A program made the translations under genes and the position numbers. Below are positions 1-6,761 of a stretch of DNA of 16,124 bases, one piece after another. How positions within the stretch are numbered: position 1 is the first letter of the stretch; each line of letters opens with the position of its first letter. The stretch lies in contig JAOZRQ010000099.1 of the NCBI GenBank assembly GCA_029940115.1, positions 1-16,124 of the forward strand, given 5' to 3'. The notes beneath the pieces were generated by a model. That model was not told the origin of the DNA. It did no database searches and worked only from the letters and a program-made list of their open reading frames with translations. Origin of the DNA: Desulfobacterales bacterium (GTDB lineage: Bacteria; Desulfobacterota; Desulfobacteria; Desulfobacterales; 4be13).

Positions 1-167
1 CCGCCTGCCCGTGAACGTGAGCGTGCCCGTGAACGTGAACGTGCCCGTGAACGTGCCCGTGAACGTGAACGTGAACTTGAATGTTCATTTGTGGGCAAGT
101 TCGAGTTCAAGTTCAAGTATAAGTTCAAGTTCACGTTCAAGGCCTCCCCTAAATCCGTTATAATCAG
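1..167. repeat. Hexamer palindromic element, copy 1 (left end outside window)
   Basis: The left half is a run of GTGAAC and GTGCCC hexamers (about 9-80). The right half (about 103-140) is the complementary run of GTTCAA units, so the two halves can fold back on each other. The right boundary (143-167) ends in CCGTTATAATCAG and is the exact reverse complement of the left boundary of the complete copy at 10161-10184. The left boundary lies before the window. The terminal TATAAT (159-164) faces outward toward the phosphatase gene. Confidence 0.8.
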
Positions 168-317
168 CATTTTTCGATTTTCGCGGAACAGACAGAATAC
201 GGACCGCGCAGTTATCCCCTTGACAAACTCGGGGAGTTGCCGGAGGATCTTCGGGAATCAGCAATTCGTGCTGTCACAACACCGCCTGCCAATCAGTTTC
301 TGAAACTGTATCGGTGA
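153..317 (+). pseudogene. C-terminal remnant of an unidentified gene
   Basis: The frame is open from an in-frame TAA at 150-152 to TGA at 315-317 and has no convincing start codon. The last ~35 residues (…PLDKLGELPEDLRESAIR…) look like ordinary protein. The stop overlaps the GTG start of the phosphatase (GTGA, 314-317), the usual arrangement of coupled operon genes. The open frame begins inside the right end of the hexamer element, so I infer that the element truncated a gene that formerly headed this operon, perhaps a signalling protein. I do not recognise the family. Confidence 0.35.
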
Positions 318-1483
318 ACGAAATGAAAATAAATTTGAAACACCACTCATTTTTTGATGCTCCCTGGAAAGTCACCCTGATTTCCGTAATTGCTTCGGTT
401 GTATTGTCCGCAGGTATTGCCTTTACGATAGACCCCGATTCTGTTACGATCTCCATGATGATTGCCTGTGCCTGTTCTTTTCCCATTTCATTAGGAATAA
501 CAAAAGTAGTTTTCAGATACAGAAAAATTCTGGAAAGAAAAAATCATGAATTGGAAGAAGCTGACAAAAAAATTACGGACAGTCTTCGGTACGCCGCTCT
601 GATACAAAAATCCCTTTTACCGAATCTGGACAAGGTGAAAAAACACCTGCCGGAGAGTTTCTTTATCTGGATGCCCAAAGATATCGTGGGCGGAGATGTT
701 TTCCATGTTGATTTTTTTGAAACTGGCTTCATTGTCGCTGTTATTGACTGTACCGGTCACGGTGTGCCGGGTGCCCTCATGTCCATGATCGCCTCTTCGG
801 GTATGAGAAAGATCATAAGTGATGAGGGATGCCATGATCCCGCGGAAATACTGAAAAAGCTGAACTGCTTTGTGAAAACATCGCTCCGGCAGGACACCGG
901 GTATGCCGAGTCGGATGACGGGATGGACATGGCTCAGAGAAAGGACGGAAGACGGCAACATGGCAGGTATGCCGAGTCGGATGACGGGATGGACATGGCA
1001 CTGTGCCACCTGAACACGCAGGACCGGACGCTCACATTCGCAGGCGCGAAGCTGCCGCTGATATATGTTCACAATGACGAACTGACCGTCATAAAGGGTG
1101 ACAGGCAGAGCATCGGTTACAGAAAATCGGATTTGAACTTCCGGTTTCACAATCACACAATCCGCATTGAGGAGGGAATGTCCTTTTATATGCACACCGA
1201 CGGCTTTGTTGACCAGTTGGGCGGTGAGAGAATCCGCAGATTCGGCAACAGACGCTTCAGGAATCTGCTGAAAGAAATCTGCAGAGAACCTTTTGAAAAT
1301 CAATGTGGTTTGCTCATGCAGGCATTCGAGGCCCACAAGGGGAAAAATGAAAGACAGGACGACGTGACCGTGCTCGGTTTCCAGTTGAGTCAACACTTCA
1401 CGCTGTGTACGGGACAAAAGTTGTGGATGGGCGAGAAACCTGCAAAAGAGGAGCTTGACATGATGCCTGAACATGTGGTATGA
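314..1483 (+). CDS. Membrane-anchored SpoIIE/PP2C-type serine phosphatase
   Basis: The gene encodes a 389-residue protein of the SpoIIE/RsbU/SiaA phosphatase class, which dephosphorylates anti-sigma-antagonist-like partners. Two hydrophobic helices (about 17-38 and 45-66) anchor it in the inner membrane. A charged coiled-coil linker (67-95) follows, then the phosphatase domain: PKDIVGGD (121-128), DCTGHGVPGALMSMI (145-159), TDGFVDQ (295-301) and RQDDVTVLGF (347-356). These carry the expected metal-binding aspartates. The GTG start is chosen because it overlaps the upstream TGA (GTGA); ATG 323 is the alternative. Neither has a strong Shine-Dalgarno. Two oddities: YAESDDGMDMA occurs twice (197-207 and 219-229) through a 66-bp in-frame duplication, and the last ~28 residues are encoded by the dispersed GAAACC repeat. 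Partner proteins are not in the window. Confidence 0.85.
   Translation: MNEMKINLKHHSFFDAPWKVTLISVIASVVLSAGIAFTIDPDSVTISMMIACACSFPISLGITKVVFRYRKILERKNHELEEADKKITDSLRYAALIQKSLLPNLDKVKKHLPESFFIWMPKDIVGGDVFHVDFFETGFIVAVIDCTGHGVPGALMSMIASSGMRKIISDEGCHDPAEILKKLNCFVKTSLRQDTGYAESDDGMDMAQRKDGRRQHGRYAESDDGMDMALCHLNTQDRTLTFAGAKLPLIYVHNDELTVIKGDRQSIGYRKSDLNFRFHNHTIRIEEGMSFYMHTDGFVDQLGGERIRRFGNRRFRNLLKEICREPFENQCGLLMQAFEAHKGKNERQDDVTVLGFQLSQHFTLCTGQKLWMGEKPAKEELDMMPEHVV
900..999 (+). repeat. In-frame 34-bp direct duplication with 32-bp spacer
   Basis: Positions 900-933 and 966-999 are identical over 34 bp, separated by 32 bp of unrelated sequence. The 66-bp offset adds 22 codons to the phosphatase. Removing one unit gives LRQDTGYAESDDGMDMALC, close to the usual form of this family, so the insertion appears secondary. 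Confidence 0.9.
1403..1450 (+). repeat. Dispersed TGTAC…GAAACC repeat, partial, within CDS end
   Basis: CTGTGTACGGGACAAAAG followed by GGGCGAGAAACC matches the copy at 15704-15750 (CTGTGTACAGGACAAAAAA, then GGGCGAGAAACCC) in order and spacing. It encodes the phosphatase C-terminus. Confidence 0.7.
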
Positions 1484-1489
1484 GCAGTC

Positions 1490-1580
1490 CTGAAAGTTTG
1501 ATGGCAAAGAAAGGAGACTGGGCGGTCAGATTTTCCATGATGCCATGCTGTGTCAGAAATCGGGCTTATTTGTTCTTTTC
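1490..1580 (+). repeat. Dispersed repeat, AAAGTTTGATGGCA variant
   Basis: It begins CTGAAAGTTTGATGGCAAAG and ends with GTGTCAGAAATCGGGCTTAT. The same blocks appear in the same order at 12750-12845 (AAAAGTTTGATGGCAGAG … GTGTCAGAAACCGGGTTTC). It fills most of the gap between the phosphatase and ruvA. The remainder, 1581-1672, has an imperfect GC-rich dyad (CCTGCCCTCGCCCGGCA … GGCACGGGCAGGGG). Confidence 0.65.
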
Positions 1581-1672
1581 TGATTGTAACGCCTTTTGGG
1601 GTTCCCTGTCCGTGCCCTGCCCTCGCCCGGCAAGAGTGTCGGCACGGGCAGGGGAAAGGGAGATGCTTTGGG

Positions 1673-2299
1673 ATGATCGGATACATGGAAGGCAGACTGT
1701 TGAAGAAGGAGGCGGATCGGATTCTCCTTCTCGCCAATCAGGTCGGATATGAGGTGATGCTCCCGCCGTTTGTGATGGAGAGCTTGGAAGCCAAGAAGGT
1801 GGGGGACCATGTCTCCCTTTACATCTATTACCACCAGACCGACCGGCAACCGAAGCCGGTGCTGATCGGGTTTGACACCGGGATTGAGAAGGACTTCTTC
1901 CAGCATTTCATCTCCGTGGAGGCGATCGGCCCCCTCAAGGCGATCAAGGCGTTGAACATCCCCATTGGGGAAATTGCGGACGCGATTGAATCCGAGGATG
2001 CCGCGAAGCTTGGCAGTCTGAAGGGGATCGGAAAGCGGACCGCCCAGAAGATCATCGCCACCCTTGGCGGAAAGATGGGCAGATTCACCCTGATACAGGC
2101 CCCTGTTAGGGAGAAGGAGATATCCCCCGCGGAGCAGTTTGCGGACAAGGTGCTGGAGGTGCTGGTCTCCCAACTGGGACATAAGACCGCAGAGGCCAAG
2201 CAGATGATCGCCGACGCCATAAAACGGAATCCTGATATCCAGACCCCTGAGGAGATGTTTGATGAGATTTACCGGGGAAAAAAACCCGGCTTCAGTTGA
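1673..2299 (+). CDS. ruvA: Holliday junction branch migration protein RuvA (divergent)
   Basis: This 208-residue protein has the RuvA layout: N-terminal OB-fold (MIGYMEGRLL … VGYEVMLPP … VSLYIYY … IGF, 1-67), tandem helix-hairpin-helix domain (70-135), flexible linker and C-terminal RuvB-contacting domain (155-200, ending TPEEMFDEIY). RuvA tetramers bind four-way DNA junctions and load RuvB. The second hairpin (LKGIGKRTAQKII, 116-128) is canonical. The first is AIGPLKA (84-90) where RuvA usually has GVGPKxA. GGGAG lies about 10 nt before the chosen ATG. Upstream in-frame codons translate repeat and low-complexity DNA and are excluded. No ruvB or ruvC is adjacent. The last residues (GKKPGFS) come from repeat-like sequence that also forms the downstream hairpin. 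Confidence 0.8.
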   Translation: MIGYMEGRLLKKEADRILLLANQVGYEVMLPPFVMESLEAKKVGDHVSLYIYYHQTDRQPKPVLIGFDTGIEKDFFQHFISVEAIGPLKAIKALNIPIGEIADAIESEDAAKLGSLKGIGKRTAQKIIATLGGKMGRFTLIQAPVREKEISPAEQFADKVLEVLVSQLGHKTAEAKQMIADAIKRNPDIQTPEEMFDEIYRGKKPGFS

Positions 2300-2330
2300 A
2301 GGGTGAAGGTCAAAGGAGAAGCCGGTTTTT
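2281..2330 (+). terminator. Possible terminator hairpin overlapping the ruvA stop
   Basis: AAAACCCGGCTTC (2281-2293) pairs with GAAGCCGGTTTTT (2318-2330) with one mismatch and a 24-nt loop. The 3' arm ends in five T. The left arm resembles the dispersed AAACCCGGCTT repeat. The large loop makes an intrinsic terminator uncertain. Confidence 0.4.
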
Positions 2331-2438
2331 GGCGCTCAGATCCTTTATGAGCGGGCTATCCTCCTGAAATGATTGGACAAACCGGAGATGGCACCCAGAA
2401 TTCAGAACCCTGAACCGAAAATTCTGTGGGAAAGCGTT

Positions 2439-2870
2439 ATGATCAACATAAGAGTCAAGGCGAAGCGTGAAAATGCCACAAAGACGGTGGTCAAGGCAAG
2501 AAAATTCGAGCTGATTGTTGACGAGCCGTCCGAAATTGGCGGAACGAATGAAGGGGCCAACCCACTGGAATTTCTGCTGGCTGGCTTTGCAGGGTGTATC
2601 AATGTTGTCGGAGACATTGTCGCGAAAGAAATGGGAATCGAATTGAGAGGAATGGATATAACCATCCGTGGCAAATTTGACCCGATGAAATTTTTGGGCC
2701 AGTCCGGAGAGGGTCGGGCCGGTTTCCAGGAGATAAATATGAATGTCAAGGCCGACGCGGATGCAGATCGGGAAACCTTGGAGAAATGGCTGCAAGAGGT
2801 GGAAAACAGATGCCCGGTGAGAGACAATCTCTCAAATCTTACGCCGATCAAGGTCAAATTGTCAAAATGA
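2439..2870 (+). CDS. OsmC family (peroxiredoxin-like) protein
   Basis: A 143-residue cytosolic protein of the OsmC/Ohr fold. These proteins reduce organic or fatty-acid hydroperoxides with a pair of conserved cysteines. The first cysteine is C53 in NPLEFLLAGFAGCINVV and the second is C125 in NRCPVRDNL, both in the family context. Length is normal for OsmC (about 135-145). I chose ATG 2439, preceded by GGGAAAG; the open frame extends upstream to 2373, but that part has no family similarity. It stands alone between ruvA and the DAHP synthase gene on the same strand, with gaps of 139 and 84 nt and no sign of co-regulation. OsmC rather than Ohr is inferred from general sequence pattern only; the physiological substrate is unknown. 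Confidence 0.85.
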   Translation: MINIRVKAKRENATKTVVKARKFELIVDEPSEIGGTNEGANPLEFLLAGFAGCINVVGDIVAKEMGIELRGMDITIRGKFDPMKFLGQSGEGRAGFQEINMNVKADADADRETLEKWLQEVENRCPVRDNLSNLTPIKVKLSK

Positions 2871-2954
2871 AAATCAAGGGCGGCGGGCGATTGAAGGCTT
2901 TGCCACTTGAACAGAAGTTAGAACCAGAAATGTTCTTAAAGAGGAAATCATACG

Positions 2955-3962
2955 ATGCTTGTAGTCATGAACAGAAACGCGACGCAGGAAGAAGTCGCTG
3001 CCGTCATCAAGGCAATAGAGACGAGCGGATATACGGCCCGGCCCATTCCGGGAGGAGACCGGGTTTCCATCGGGGTGTTGCATAACAGAGGCGCGGTGGA
3101 GTCGGACCGCTTTGCCGGACTGCCCGGCGTCAAAGACCTCATCCCGGTGACGCGGCCCTACAAACTGGTCAGCCGTGAGTTCAAACCCGAAGACACCCTC
3201 ATTCAGGTGGGAGACGTCTCCGTCGGGAACGGCCACCTGACCCTCATGGCCGGCCCGTGCGCGGTGGAGAGCGAATCCCAATCGCTGACCATCGCCGAGC
3301 AGGTCAGACGCTCAGGCGCGCACATCTTCCGGGGCGGCGCGTTCAAGCCCCGGTCATCCCCCTATTCCTTTCAGGGACTCGGGGAGGAGGGGCTGAAGAT
3401 ATTGGCAAAGGTCCGGGAGACCACCGGCATGCCGGTGGTCACCGAAGTTCTGGATCTCGACAAGTTCGATATGGTGGAGGAATACGCGGATATCGTCCAG
3501 ATCGGCACACGAAACATGCAGAACTTCAGCCTGCTGAGACGAGCCGGGCACTCGAACCGGCCTGTCCTTCTCAAGCGGGGCATGTCCGCGACTGTTCAGG
3601 AATGGCTCATGGCTGCGGAGTACATCCTCGAAGGGGGGAATACCCAAGTGATCTTGTGTGAGAGAGGCATCCGCACCTTTGTCAGGCACAGCCGGAACAC
3701 CTTGGACATCTCTGCGGTTCCGGTGGTCCGGCGGGAAACCCATCTCCCCATCATCGTTGATCCGAGCCATGCGGCCGGGCGACGGGATCAGGTGATTCCC
3801 CTGGCCCGGGCCGCGGTGGCGGCCGACGCCCACGGACTGATGGTGGAAGTCCACCACGATCCGAACAACGCGTTGAGCGACGGCGCACAGTCCCTCTATC
3901 CGGAACAGTTTGACACACTCTGCCGGCATACCCGGTCCATCTTCGAGGTTTTTCGGAACTGA
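2955..3962 (+). CDS. aroF: 3-deoxy-7-phosphoheptulonate (DAHP) synthase, type I-beta
   Basis: This 335-residue enzyme condenses phosphoenolpyruvate and erythrose-4-phosphate in the first step of the shikimate pathway. It matches the AroF/AroA(G) subclass: an N-terminal ferredoxin-like regulatory domain (MLVVMNRNAT…, 1-68), then the TIM barrel. Visible landmarks are AGPCAVES (99-106, metal ligand C102), RGGAFKPRSSPYSFQG (126-141), QIGTRNMQNF (182-191), LLKRGMSAT (205-213), CERGIRTF (235-242), IVDPSHAAG (267-275, ligand H272), GLMVEVHHDP (294-303, ligand E298) and ALSDGAQSL (306-314, ligand D309). All catalytic residues appear intact. A GAGGAAA site precedes the ATG. It is convergent with the response regulator gene, and the inverted heptamer array lies between them. 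The symbol aroF follows common usage for this subclass. Confidence 0.93.
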   Translation: MLVVMNRNATQEEVAAVIKAIETSGYTARPIPGGDRVSIGVLHNRGAVESDRFAGLPGVKDLIPVTRPYKLVSREFKPEDTLIQVGDVSVGNGHLTLMAGPCAVESESQSLTIAEQVRRSGAHIFRGGAFKPRSSPYSFQGLGEEGLKILAKVRETTGMPVVTEVLDLDKFDMVEEYADIVQIGTRNMQNFSLLRRAGHSNRPVLLKRGMSATVQEWLMAAEYILEGGNTQVILCERGIRTFVRHSRNTLDISAVPVVRRETHLPIIVDPSHAAGRRDQVIPLARAAVAADAHGLMVEVHHDPNNALSDGAQSLYPEQFDTLCRHTRSIFEVFRN

Positions 3963-4062
3963 GGCATGAGACGTGAAGCGTGAAGTGTGAAGCGTGAAGC
4001 GTGAAGTGTGAATTCACGCATCACGTCCCACGCATCACGTCTCACGCCTCACGTTTCACGCC
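3963..4062. repeat. Inverted heptamer array between convergent genes
   Basis: From about 3966 to 4011 the sequence is a run of GCGTGAA/GTGTGAA heptamers. From about 4013 to 4070 it is the complementary run (TCACGCA, TCACGTC, TCACGCC, TCACGTT). The two arms can pair as a long imperfect stem. It lies exactly between the stop codons of aroF (plus) and the response regulator (minus), so it may act as a two-way terminator. The right arm runs into the last codons of the response regulator. Confidence 0.75.
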
Positions 4063-4683
4063 TCACGTTTTCAAGGCCCCTTTGATCTCTTCAACCTCCG
4101 GTTTGACATGCTTTTCATAGCACTTGGGACAGATGCCGTGGCTAAACTGGACATCGGAATGCTTGGAAAAATAGGTCTCCAGCTGTTGCCAGTAATTCTG
4201 GTCCGTGCGGACCTTCTTGCAGTAGGAGCAGATCGGCAGTATCCCTTGGAGCATTCTGATGTGGCCCATGGCCTCCTCAAGCGATTTCACGCGCTCGGCC
4301 AGCTTCTCATGAAGAGCGACCATCTCGCTGCCGATTCGGATTCGGACCCCCAGTTCCTGATGGTCAAAGGGTTTGGTGACATAGTCATTCGCACCGGCTT
4401 CAAGCCCCTCCACAATGTCCGTTTTATGCCCCTTGATGGTGAGGAGAATCAGGCAGGTCATCTCAGATCCGGGAAGCTCCCGGACCTTTCGGCAGATCGT
4501 CGGGCCATCCAATCCCGGCATCATCCAGTCGAGGATGGCCAGACGGGGCGCGTCTTCATCCCGCAAAATCTCCCAGGCCTCATCCCCGTCCTTGGCCGTT
4601 ACCACATCATAGTCCCAGCTGGTGAGCAACTTTTCGATCATTCGCCGGGTAAGCAAATCGTCATCTGCAATCAATACTTTCAT
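4063..4683 (-). CDS. Response regulator receiver protein with ICSYCKK C-terminal domain
   Basis: The 206-residue product has a CheY-like receiver (about 1-120) with the acidic pocket D7-D9, phospho-acceptor D52 (LAILDWMMPGLDG), T82 and K104 (DYVTKPF). A short coiled linker (120-140) leads to a C-terminal segment with LPICSYCKKVR and FSHGICPKCYEKH. Its four cysteines suggest a metal site. I recall this tail from receiver and PAS proteins of Desulfobacterota, but its function is not known. There is no DNA-binding domain. The start at 4683 overlaps the dppC-like stop (TAATG), so translation is probably coupled. Upstream codons in this frame fall inside the permease gene and are excluded. The cognate kinase is not in the window. 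Confidence 0.9.
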   Translation of the reverse strand: MKVLIADDDLLTRRMIEKLLTSWDYDVVTAKDGDEAWEILRDEDAPRLAILDWMMPGLDGPTICRKVRELPGSEMTCLILLTIKGHKTDIVEGLEAGANDYVTKPFDHQELGVRIRIGSEMVALHEKLAERVKSLEEAMGHIRMLQGILPICSYCKKVRTDQNYWQQLETYFSKHSDVQFSHGICPKCYEKHVKPEVEEIKGALKT

Positions 4684-5588
4684 TATCGCCTTCTGAGTTT
4701 GGGATCGAACGCGTCGCGCAACGCGTCGCCGATCAAGTTCCATGCCAGAACAAACAGCACGATGCATCCGCCGGGAAAGACCACGGTGTACCAGAATTTG
4801 AAGGGGTCATCCGGCGGTCCCACAATATAGTTCCTCGCCAAGGCCACCATCTGGCCCCAGTCCGCATATCCCTTGGGCGCGCCAAGCCCCACGAAGCTCA
4901 TGAACGAGGCGGTGATGACCATGGATCCCATGTCCATGAACGCGATGACCAGCACCGGATAGATCGCGTTGGGCAGGATATGCCGGAACATGATCTTCAG
5001 GTCGGATACGCCCATGATCTTCGCGGCTTGGACAAAATCTTGGTCCCGCAGGGTCAGGATGCCGGAACGCATGACCCGGACGTAATTCCGCCACACCACC
5101 ATGGCCAGCGCGATCATGATGTTGTCGAGGCCTCTGCCGAACGCGACCACGATGGCCATGGCCATCACGAGCAGGGGGATGGCGAAGATGATATCCACGA
5201 ATCGCATCAATATCTCATCAATGATCCCCCCATAATATCCGGCGATCACCCCCAGGGTGACGCCCACCAAGGCCGCGATGCCGACCACGAACAGCCCGAT
5301 TTTGAACGCGGTCCTCGTTCCCCAGACCACGCCGTAGAAAATATCATACTGGCCCGATGTGGTCCCGAGGATGTGCTTGTCATTCGGCGGTTTCGGGATC
5401 GGCGAATATCCCTTATGGGGCATCCTGTAGGGGTTGTGGGGATACTTGGGCGGCGCGAGATACGGCGCAAGCACGGCGACGCCGACAAAAATGGTCAGCA
5501 GGGCAAACCCGAGTATCGCCGTGGGACTCCTGAAAATCCGGATCAGGGTGAACCGGAGTTCCCTGAGTCGGGGGTGGCGGTCTGTCAT
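4683..5588 (-). CDS. dppC: Peptide/nickel-type ABC transporter permease, DppC/OppC family
   Basis: A 301-residue inner-membrane permease of the Opp/Dpp family. The N-terminal OppC-type region has one transmembrane helix (about 22-44) and a periplasmic loop with NDKHILGTTSGQYD (69-82). A BPD_transp_1 domain of about five helices follows. The EAA cytoplasmic loop that contacts the ATPase is AAKIMGVSDLKIMFRHILPN (188-207). The start is fixed by AAAGGAG seven bases before ATG 5588; codons further upstream translate dispersed repeat. It is the natural partner of the DppB-like permease at 9101-10135, but 3.5 kb of foreign-looking sequence separates them. No ATPase or solute-binding gene is in the window. 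The symbol marks the family; the substrate is unknown. Confidence 0.9.
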   Translation of the reverse strand: MTDRHPRLRELRFTLIRIFRSPTAILGFALLTIFVGVAVLAPYLAPPKYPHNPYRMPHKGYSPIPKPPNDKHILGTTSGQYDIFYGVVWGTRTAFKIGLFVVGIAALVGVTLGVIAGYYGGIIDEILMRFVDIIFAIPLLVMAMAIVVAFGRGLDNIMIALAMVVWRNYVRVMRSGILTLRDQDFVQAAKIMGVSDLKIMFRHILPNAIYPVLVIAFMDMGSMVITASFMSFVGLGAPKGYADWGQMVALARNYIVGPPDDPFKFWYTVVFPGGCIVLFVLAWNLIGDALRDAFDPKLRRR

Positions 5589-5623
5589 ATTCGACTCCTT
5601 TCTTGATTTTTCAACTATCTTCT

Positions 5624-5715
5624 CTGTACAGGACAAAAAATAATGATTGAGGGAAAGAAACCCAGCTTTTTTCACTGTTGGGATGTCTGCCTTTTTGGAA
5701 AAAGTCAGATTTTTT
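5624..5715. repeat. Dispersed palindromic repeat upstream of dppC
   Basis: CTGTACAGGACAAAAAA is followed by GAAACCCAGCTTTTTTC and then by a degenerate complementary arm GAAAAAGTCAGATTTTTT. The centre (ACTGTTGGGATGTCTGCC) is in the orientation opposite to that in the copies at 12869 and 15736. Confidence 0.75.
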
Positions 5716-5917
5716 AAATGTTTCCGAATTTTTATCCTATATACAGATGTGCGCTTCAAACAACTGAATCACCATTCATTACAAAATGCCATTCAAAGGC
5801 TGTGGATTTCAAGATGTCGTTTTAGTAAGCATTGCCAAGCAACGGCTCCGTCACACTTGGTTCGGATAGGAGCCTGACCAATTTGTCAATCACGCATATA
5901 AAGGCGGTGATAGAAAA
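5716..5917 (+). other. Intergenic region upstream of the HTH-nuclease gene
   Basis: No gene is supported in this stretch. It must hold the divergent control regions for dppC (minus) and the HTH-nuclease (plus). I see no convincing -35/-10 pair and no clear dyad operator of the controller-protein type. GGTGAT just before ATG 5918 is a weak ribosome site. Confidence 0.4.
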
Positions 5918-6712
5918 ATGGCCCATAATGGAAAGCTTGGCATCACATTACGGAAAATTCTGGCAGAGAATATCCGAGGTTACCGACGCAGGAAAAATCT
6001 GTCGCAAGAGAAACTTGCGGAAATCTGCGGCCTCCATCGGACTTATGTGGGTTCAGTTGAACGTGCTGAACGAAACGTCACGTTAAGCACATTGGAAGCT
6101 TTTTCAAATGCTCTGAACATACCTGCATCTGAACTTCTGACAAAAAAAGAACCCGAAGTTAAGAAAAAGACCATAGAAGAATCTCAGAGATATGTGACAA
6201 AGATTTCTCAGGCTGGTGTTTCCATTTATGATCCTGTTGAAATCGGCGATCCTGATCTATGGATACCCACGCCGGAACTTGAAATATTGCTCAATAAAGG
6301 ACTCAAAGATATGCCTCTGCATGGGATGGCATTGCGGACACGCTCCAAAATTGTAAAGGAGAGCATTTGTCATATTCTAGGCTACCCAGCACCAAAATCG
6401 TTTAAAAAAACTCATCCCAAATTTCCTGGCCAACAGTTTGACATCTATATTCAAAAATCTGACAATGTTCAAATATGGAACGAAGATGTCGTTGCCACAC
6501 GACGATATGTGCTTATTCGTGTTTCATCTGAAGACATCATAGAACGAGCAAAAGTAATTTCTGGTGACAGGCTTGCCTTGCTTGATACGACCGGCACACT
6601 GACTCAGAAATATCAGGCTCGAATCATTCCCGATCAGGAAACTGCGGAACTTGTCACCCCGACAGATACAGATCATCTGCTCCCCTTACAAACTTCGGGA
6701 GATTTGGGATGA
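5918..6712 (+). CDS. HTH-restriction endonuclease fusion, truncated by stop in duplication
   Basis: The first 264 residues hold a Cro/C1-type helix-turn-helix (about 15-73: LSQEKLAEICGLHRTYVGSV), a linker, then a domain I read as a type II restriction endonuclease. Its strongest block is RTRSKIVKESICHILGYPAP (140-159), then KFPGQQFDIYIQKSDNVQIW (168-187), in which D175 and QK (179-180) could be a D…QxK variant of PD-(D/E)xK; LDTTGTLTQKYQAR (222-235) follows. The exact enzyme family is not identified. The convergent adenine methyltransferase supports the role. The HTH probably autoregulates the module. A TGA at 6710-6712 lies inside a 72-bp tandem duplication; without it the frame runs to TAG 6991 and gives 333 residues. 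The C-terminal ~76 residues are therefore detached, and the enzyme is probably inactive. Confidence 0.65.
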   Translation: MAHNGKLGITLRKILAENIRGYRRRKNLSQEKLAEICGLHRTYVGSVERAERNVTLSTLEAFSNALNIPASELLTKKEPEVKKKTIEESQRYVTKISQAGVSIYDPVEIGDPDLWIPTPELEILLNKGLKDMPLHGMALRTRSKIVKESICHILGYPAPKSFKKTHPKFPGQQFDIYIQKSDNVQIWNEDVVATRRYVLIRVSSEDIIERAKVISGDRLALLDTTGTLTQKYQARIIPDQETAELVTPTDTDHLLPLQTSGDLG

Positions 6713-6761
6713 GAAGGGCAGGGTGTCACCCCGACAGATACAGATCATCTGCTCCCCTTAC
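6652..6761 (+). repeat. 38-bp direct duplication with 34-bp spacer carrying a stop
   Basis: Positions 6652-6689 and 6724-6761 are identical over 38 bp, with 34 bp of different sequence between them. The offset is 72 bp (24 codons), so frame is kept, but the spacer contains in-frame TGA 6710-6712. Removing one unit joins …TDTDHLLPL directly to LERQDDLLDIPK… . Confidence 0.92.

Noticed and set aside
1..90. Regular repeats suggesting a CRISPR array
   Set aside because: The units are 6-mers without unique spacers and have a complementary arm; they belong to the palindromic element.
617..1507. Long minus-strand open frame opposite the phosphatase
   Set aside because: It is antisense to a gene with clear catalytic motifs and shows no family features.
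1550..1672. N-terminal extension of RuvA from ATG 1550
   Set aside because: These codons translate repeat and GC-rich dyad DNA. RuvA proteins begin with MIGY, found at 1673.
5589..5759. Longer N-terminus for the DppC-like permease
   Set aside because: The upstream codons translate the dispersed repeat, and AAAGGAG supports ATG 5588.
6710..6712. TGA read as selenocysteine, as selenoproteins are common in this phylum
   Set aside because: The TGA sits in the spacer of an exact tandem duplication and no conserved Cys/Sec position is expected there, so a disruption is simpler.
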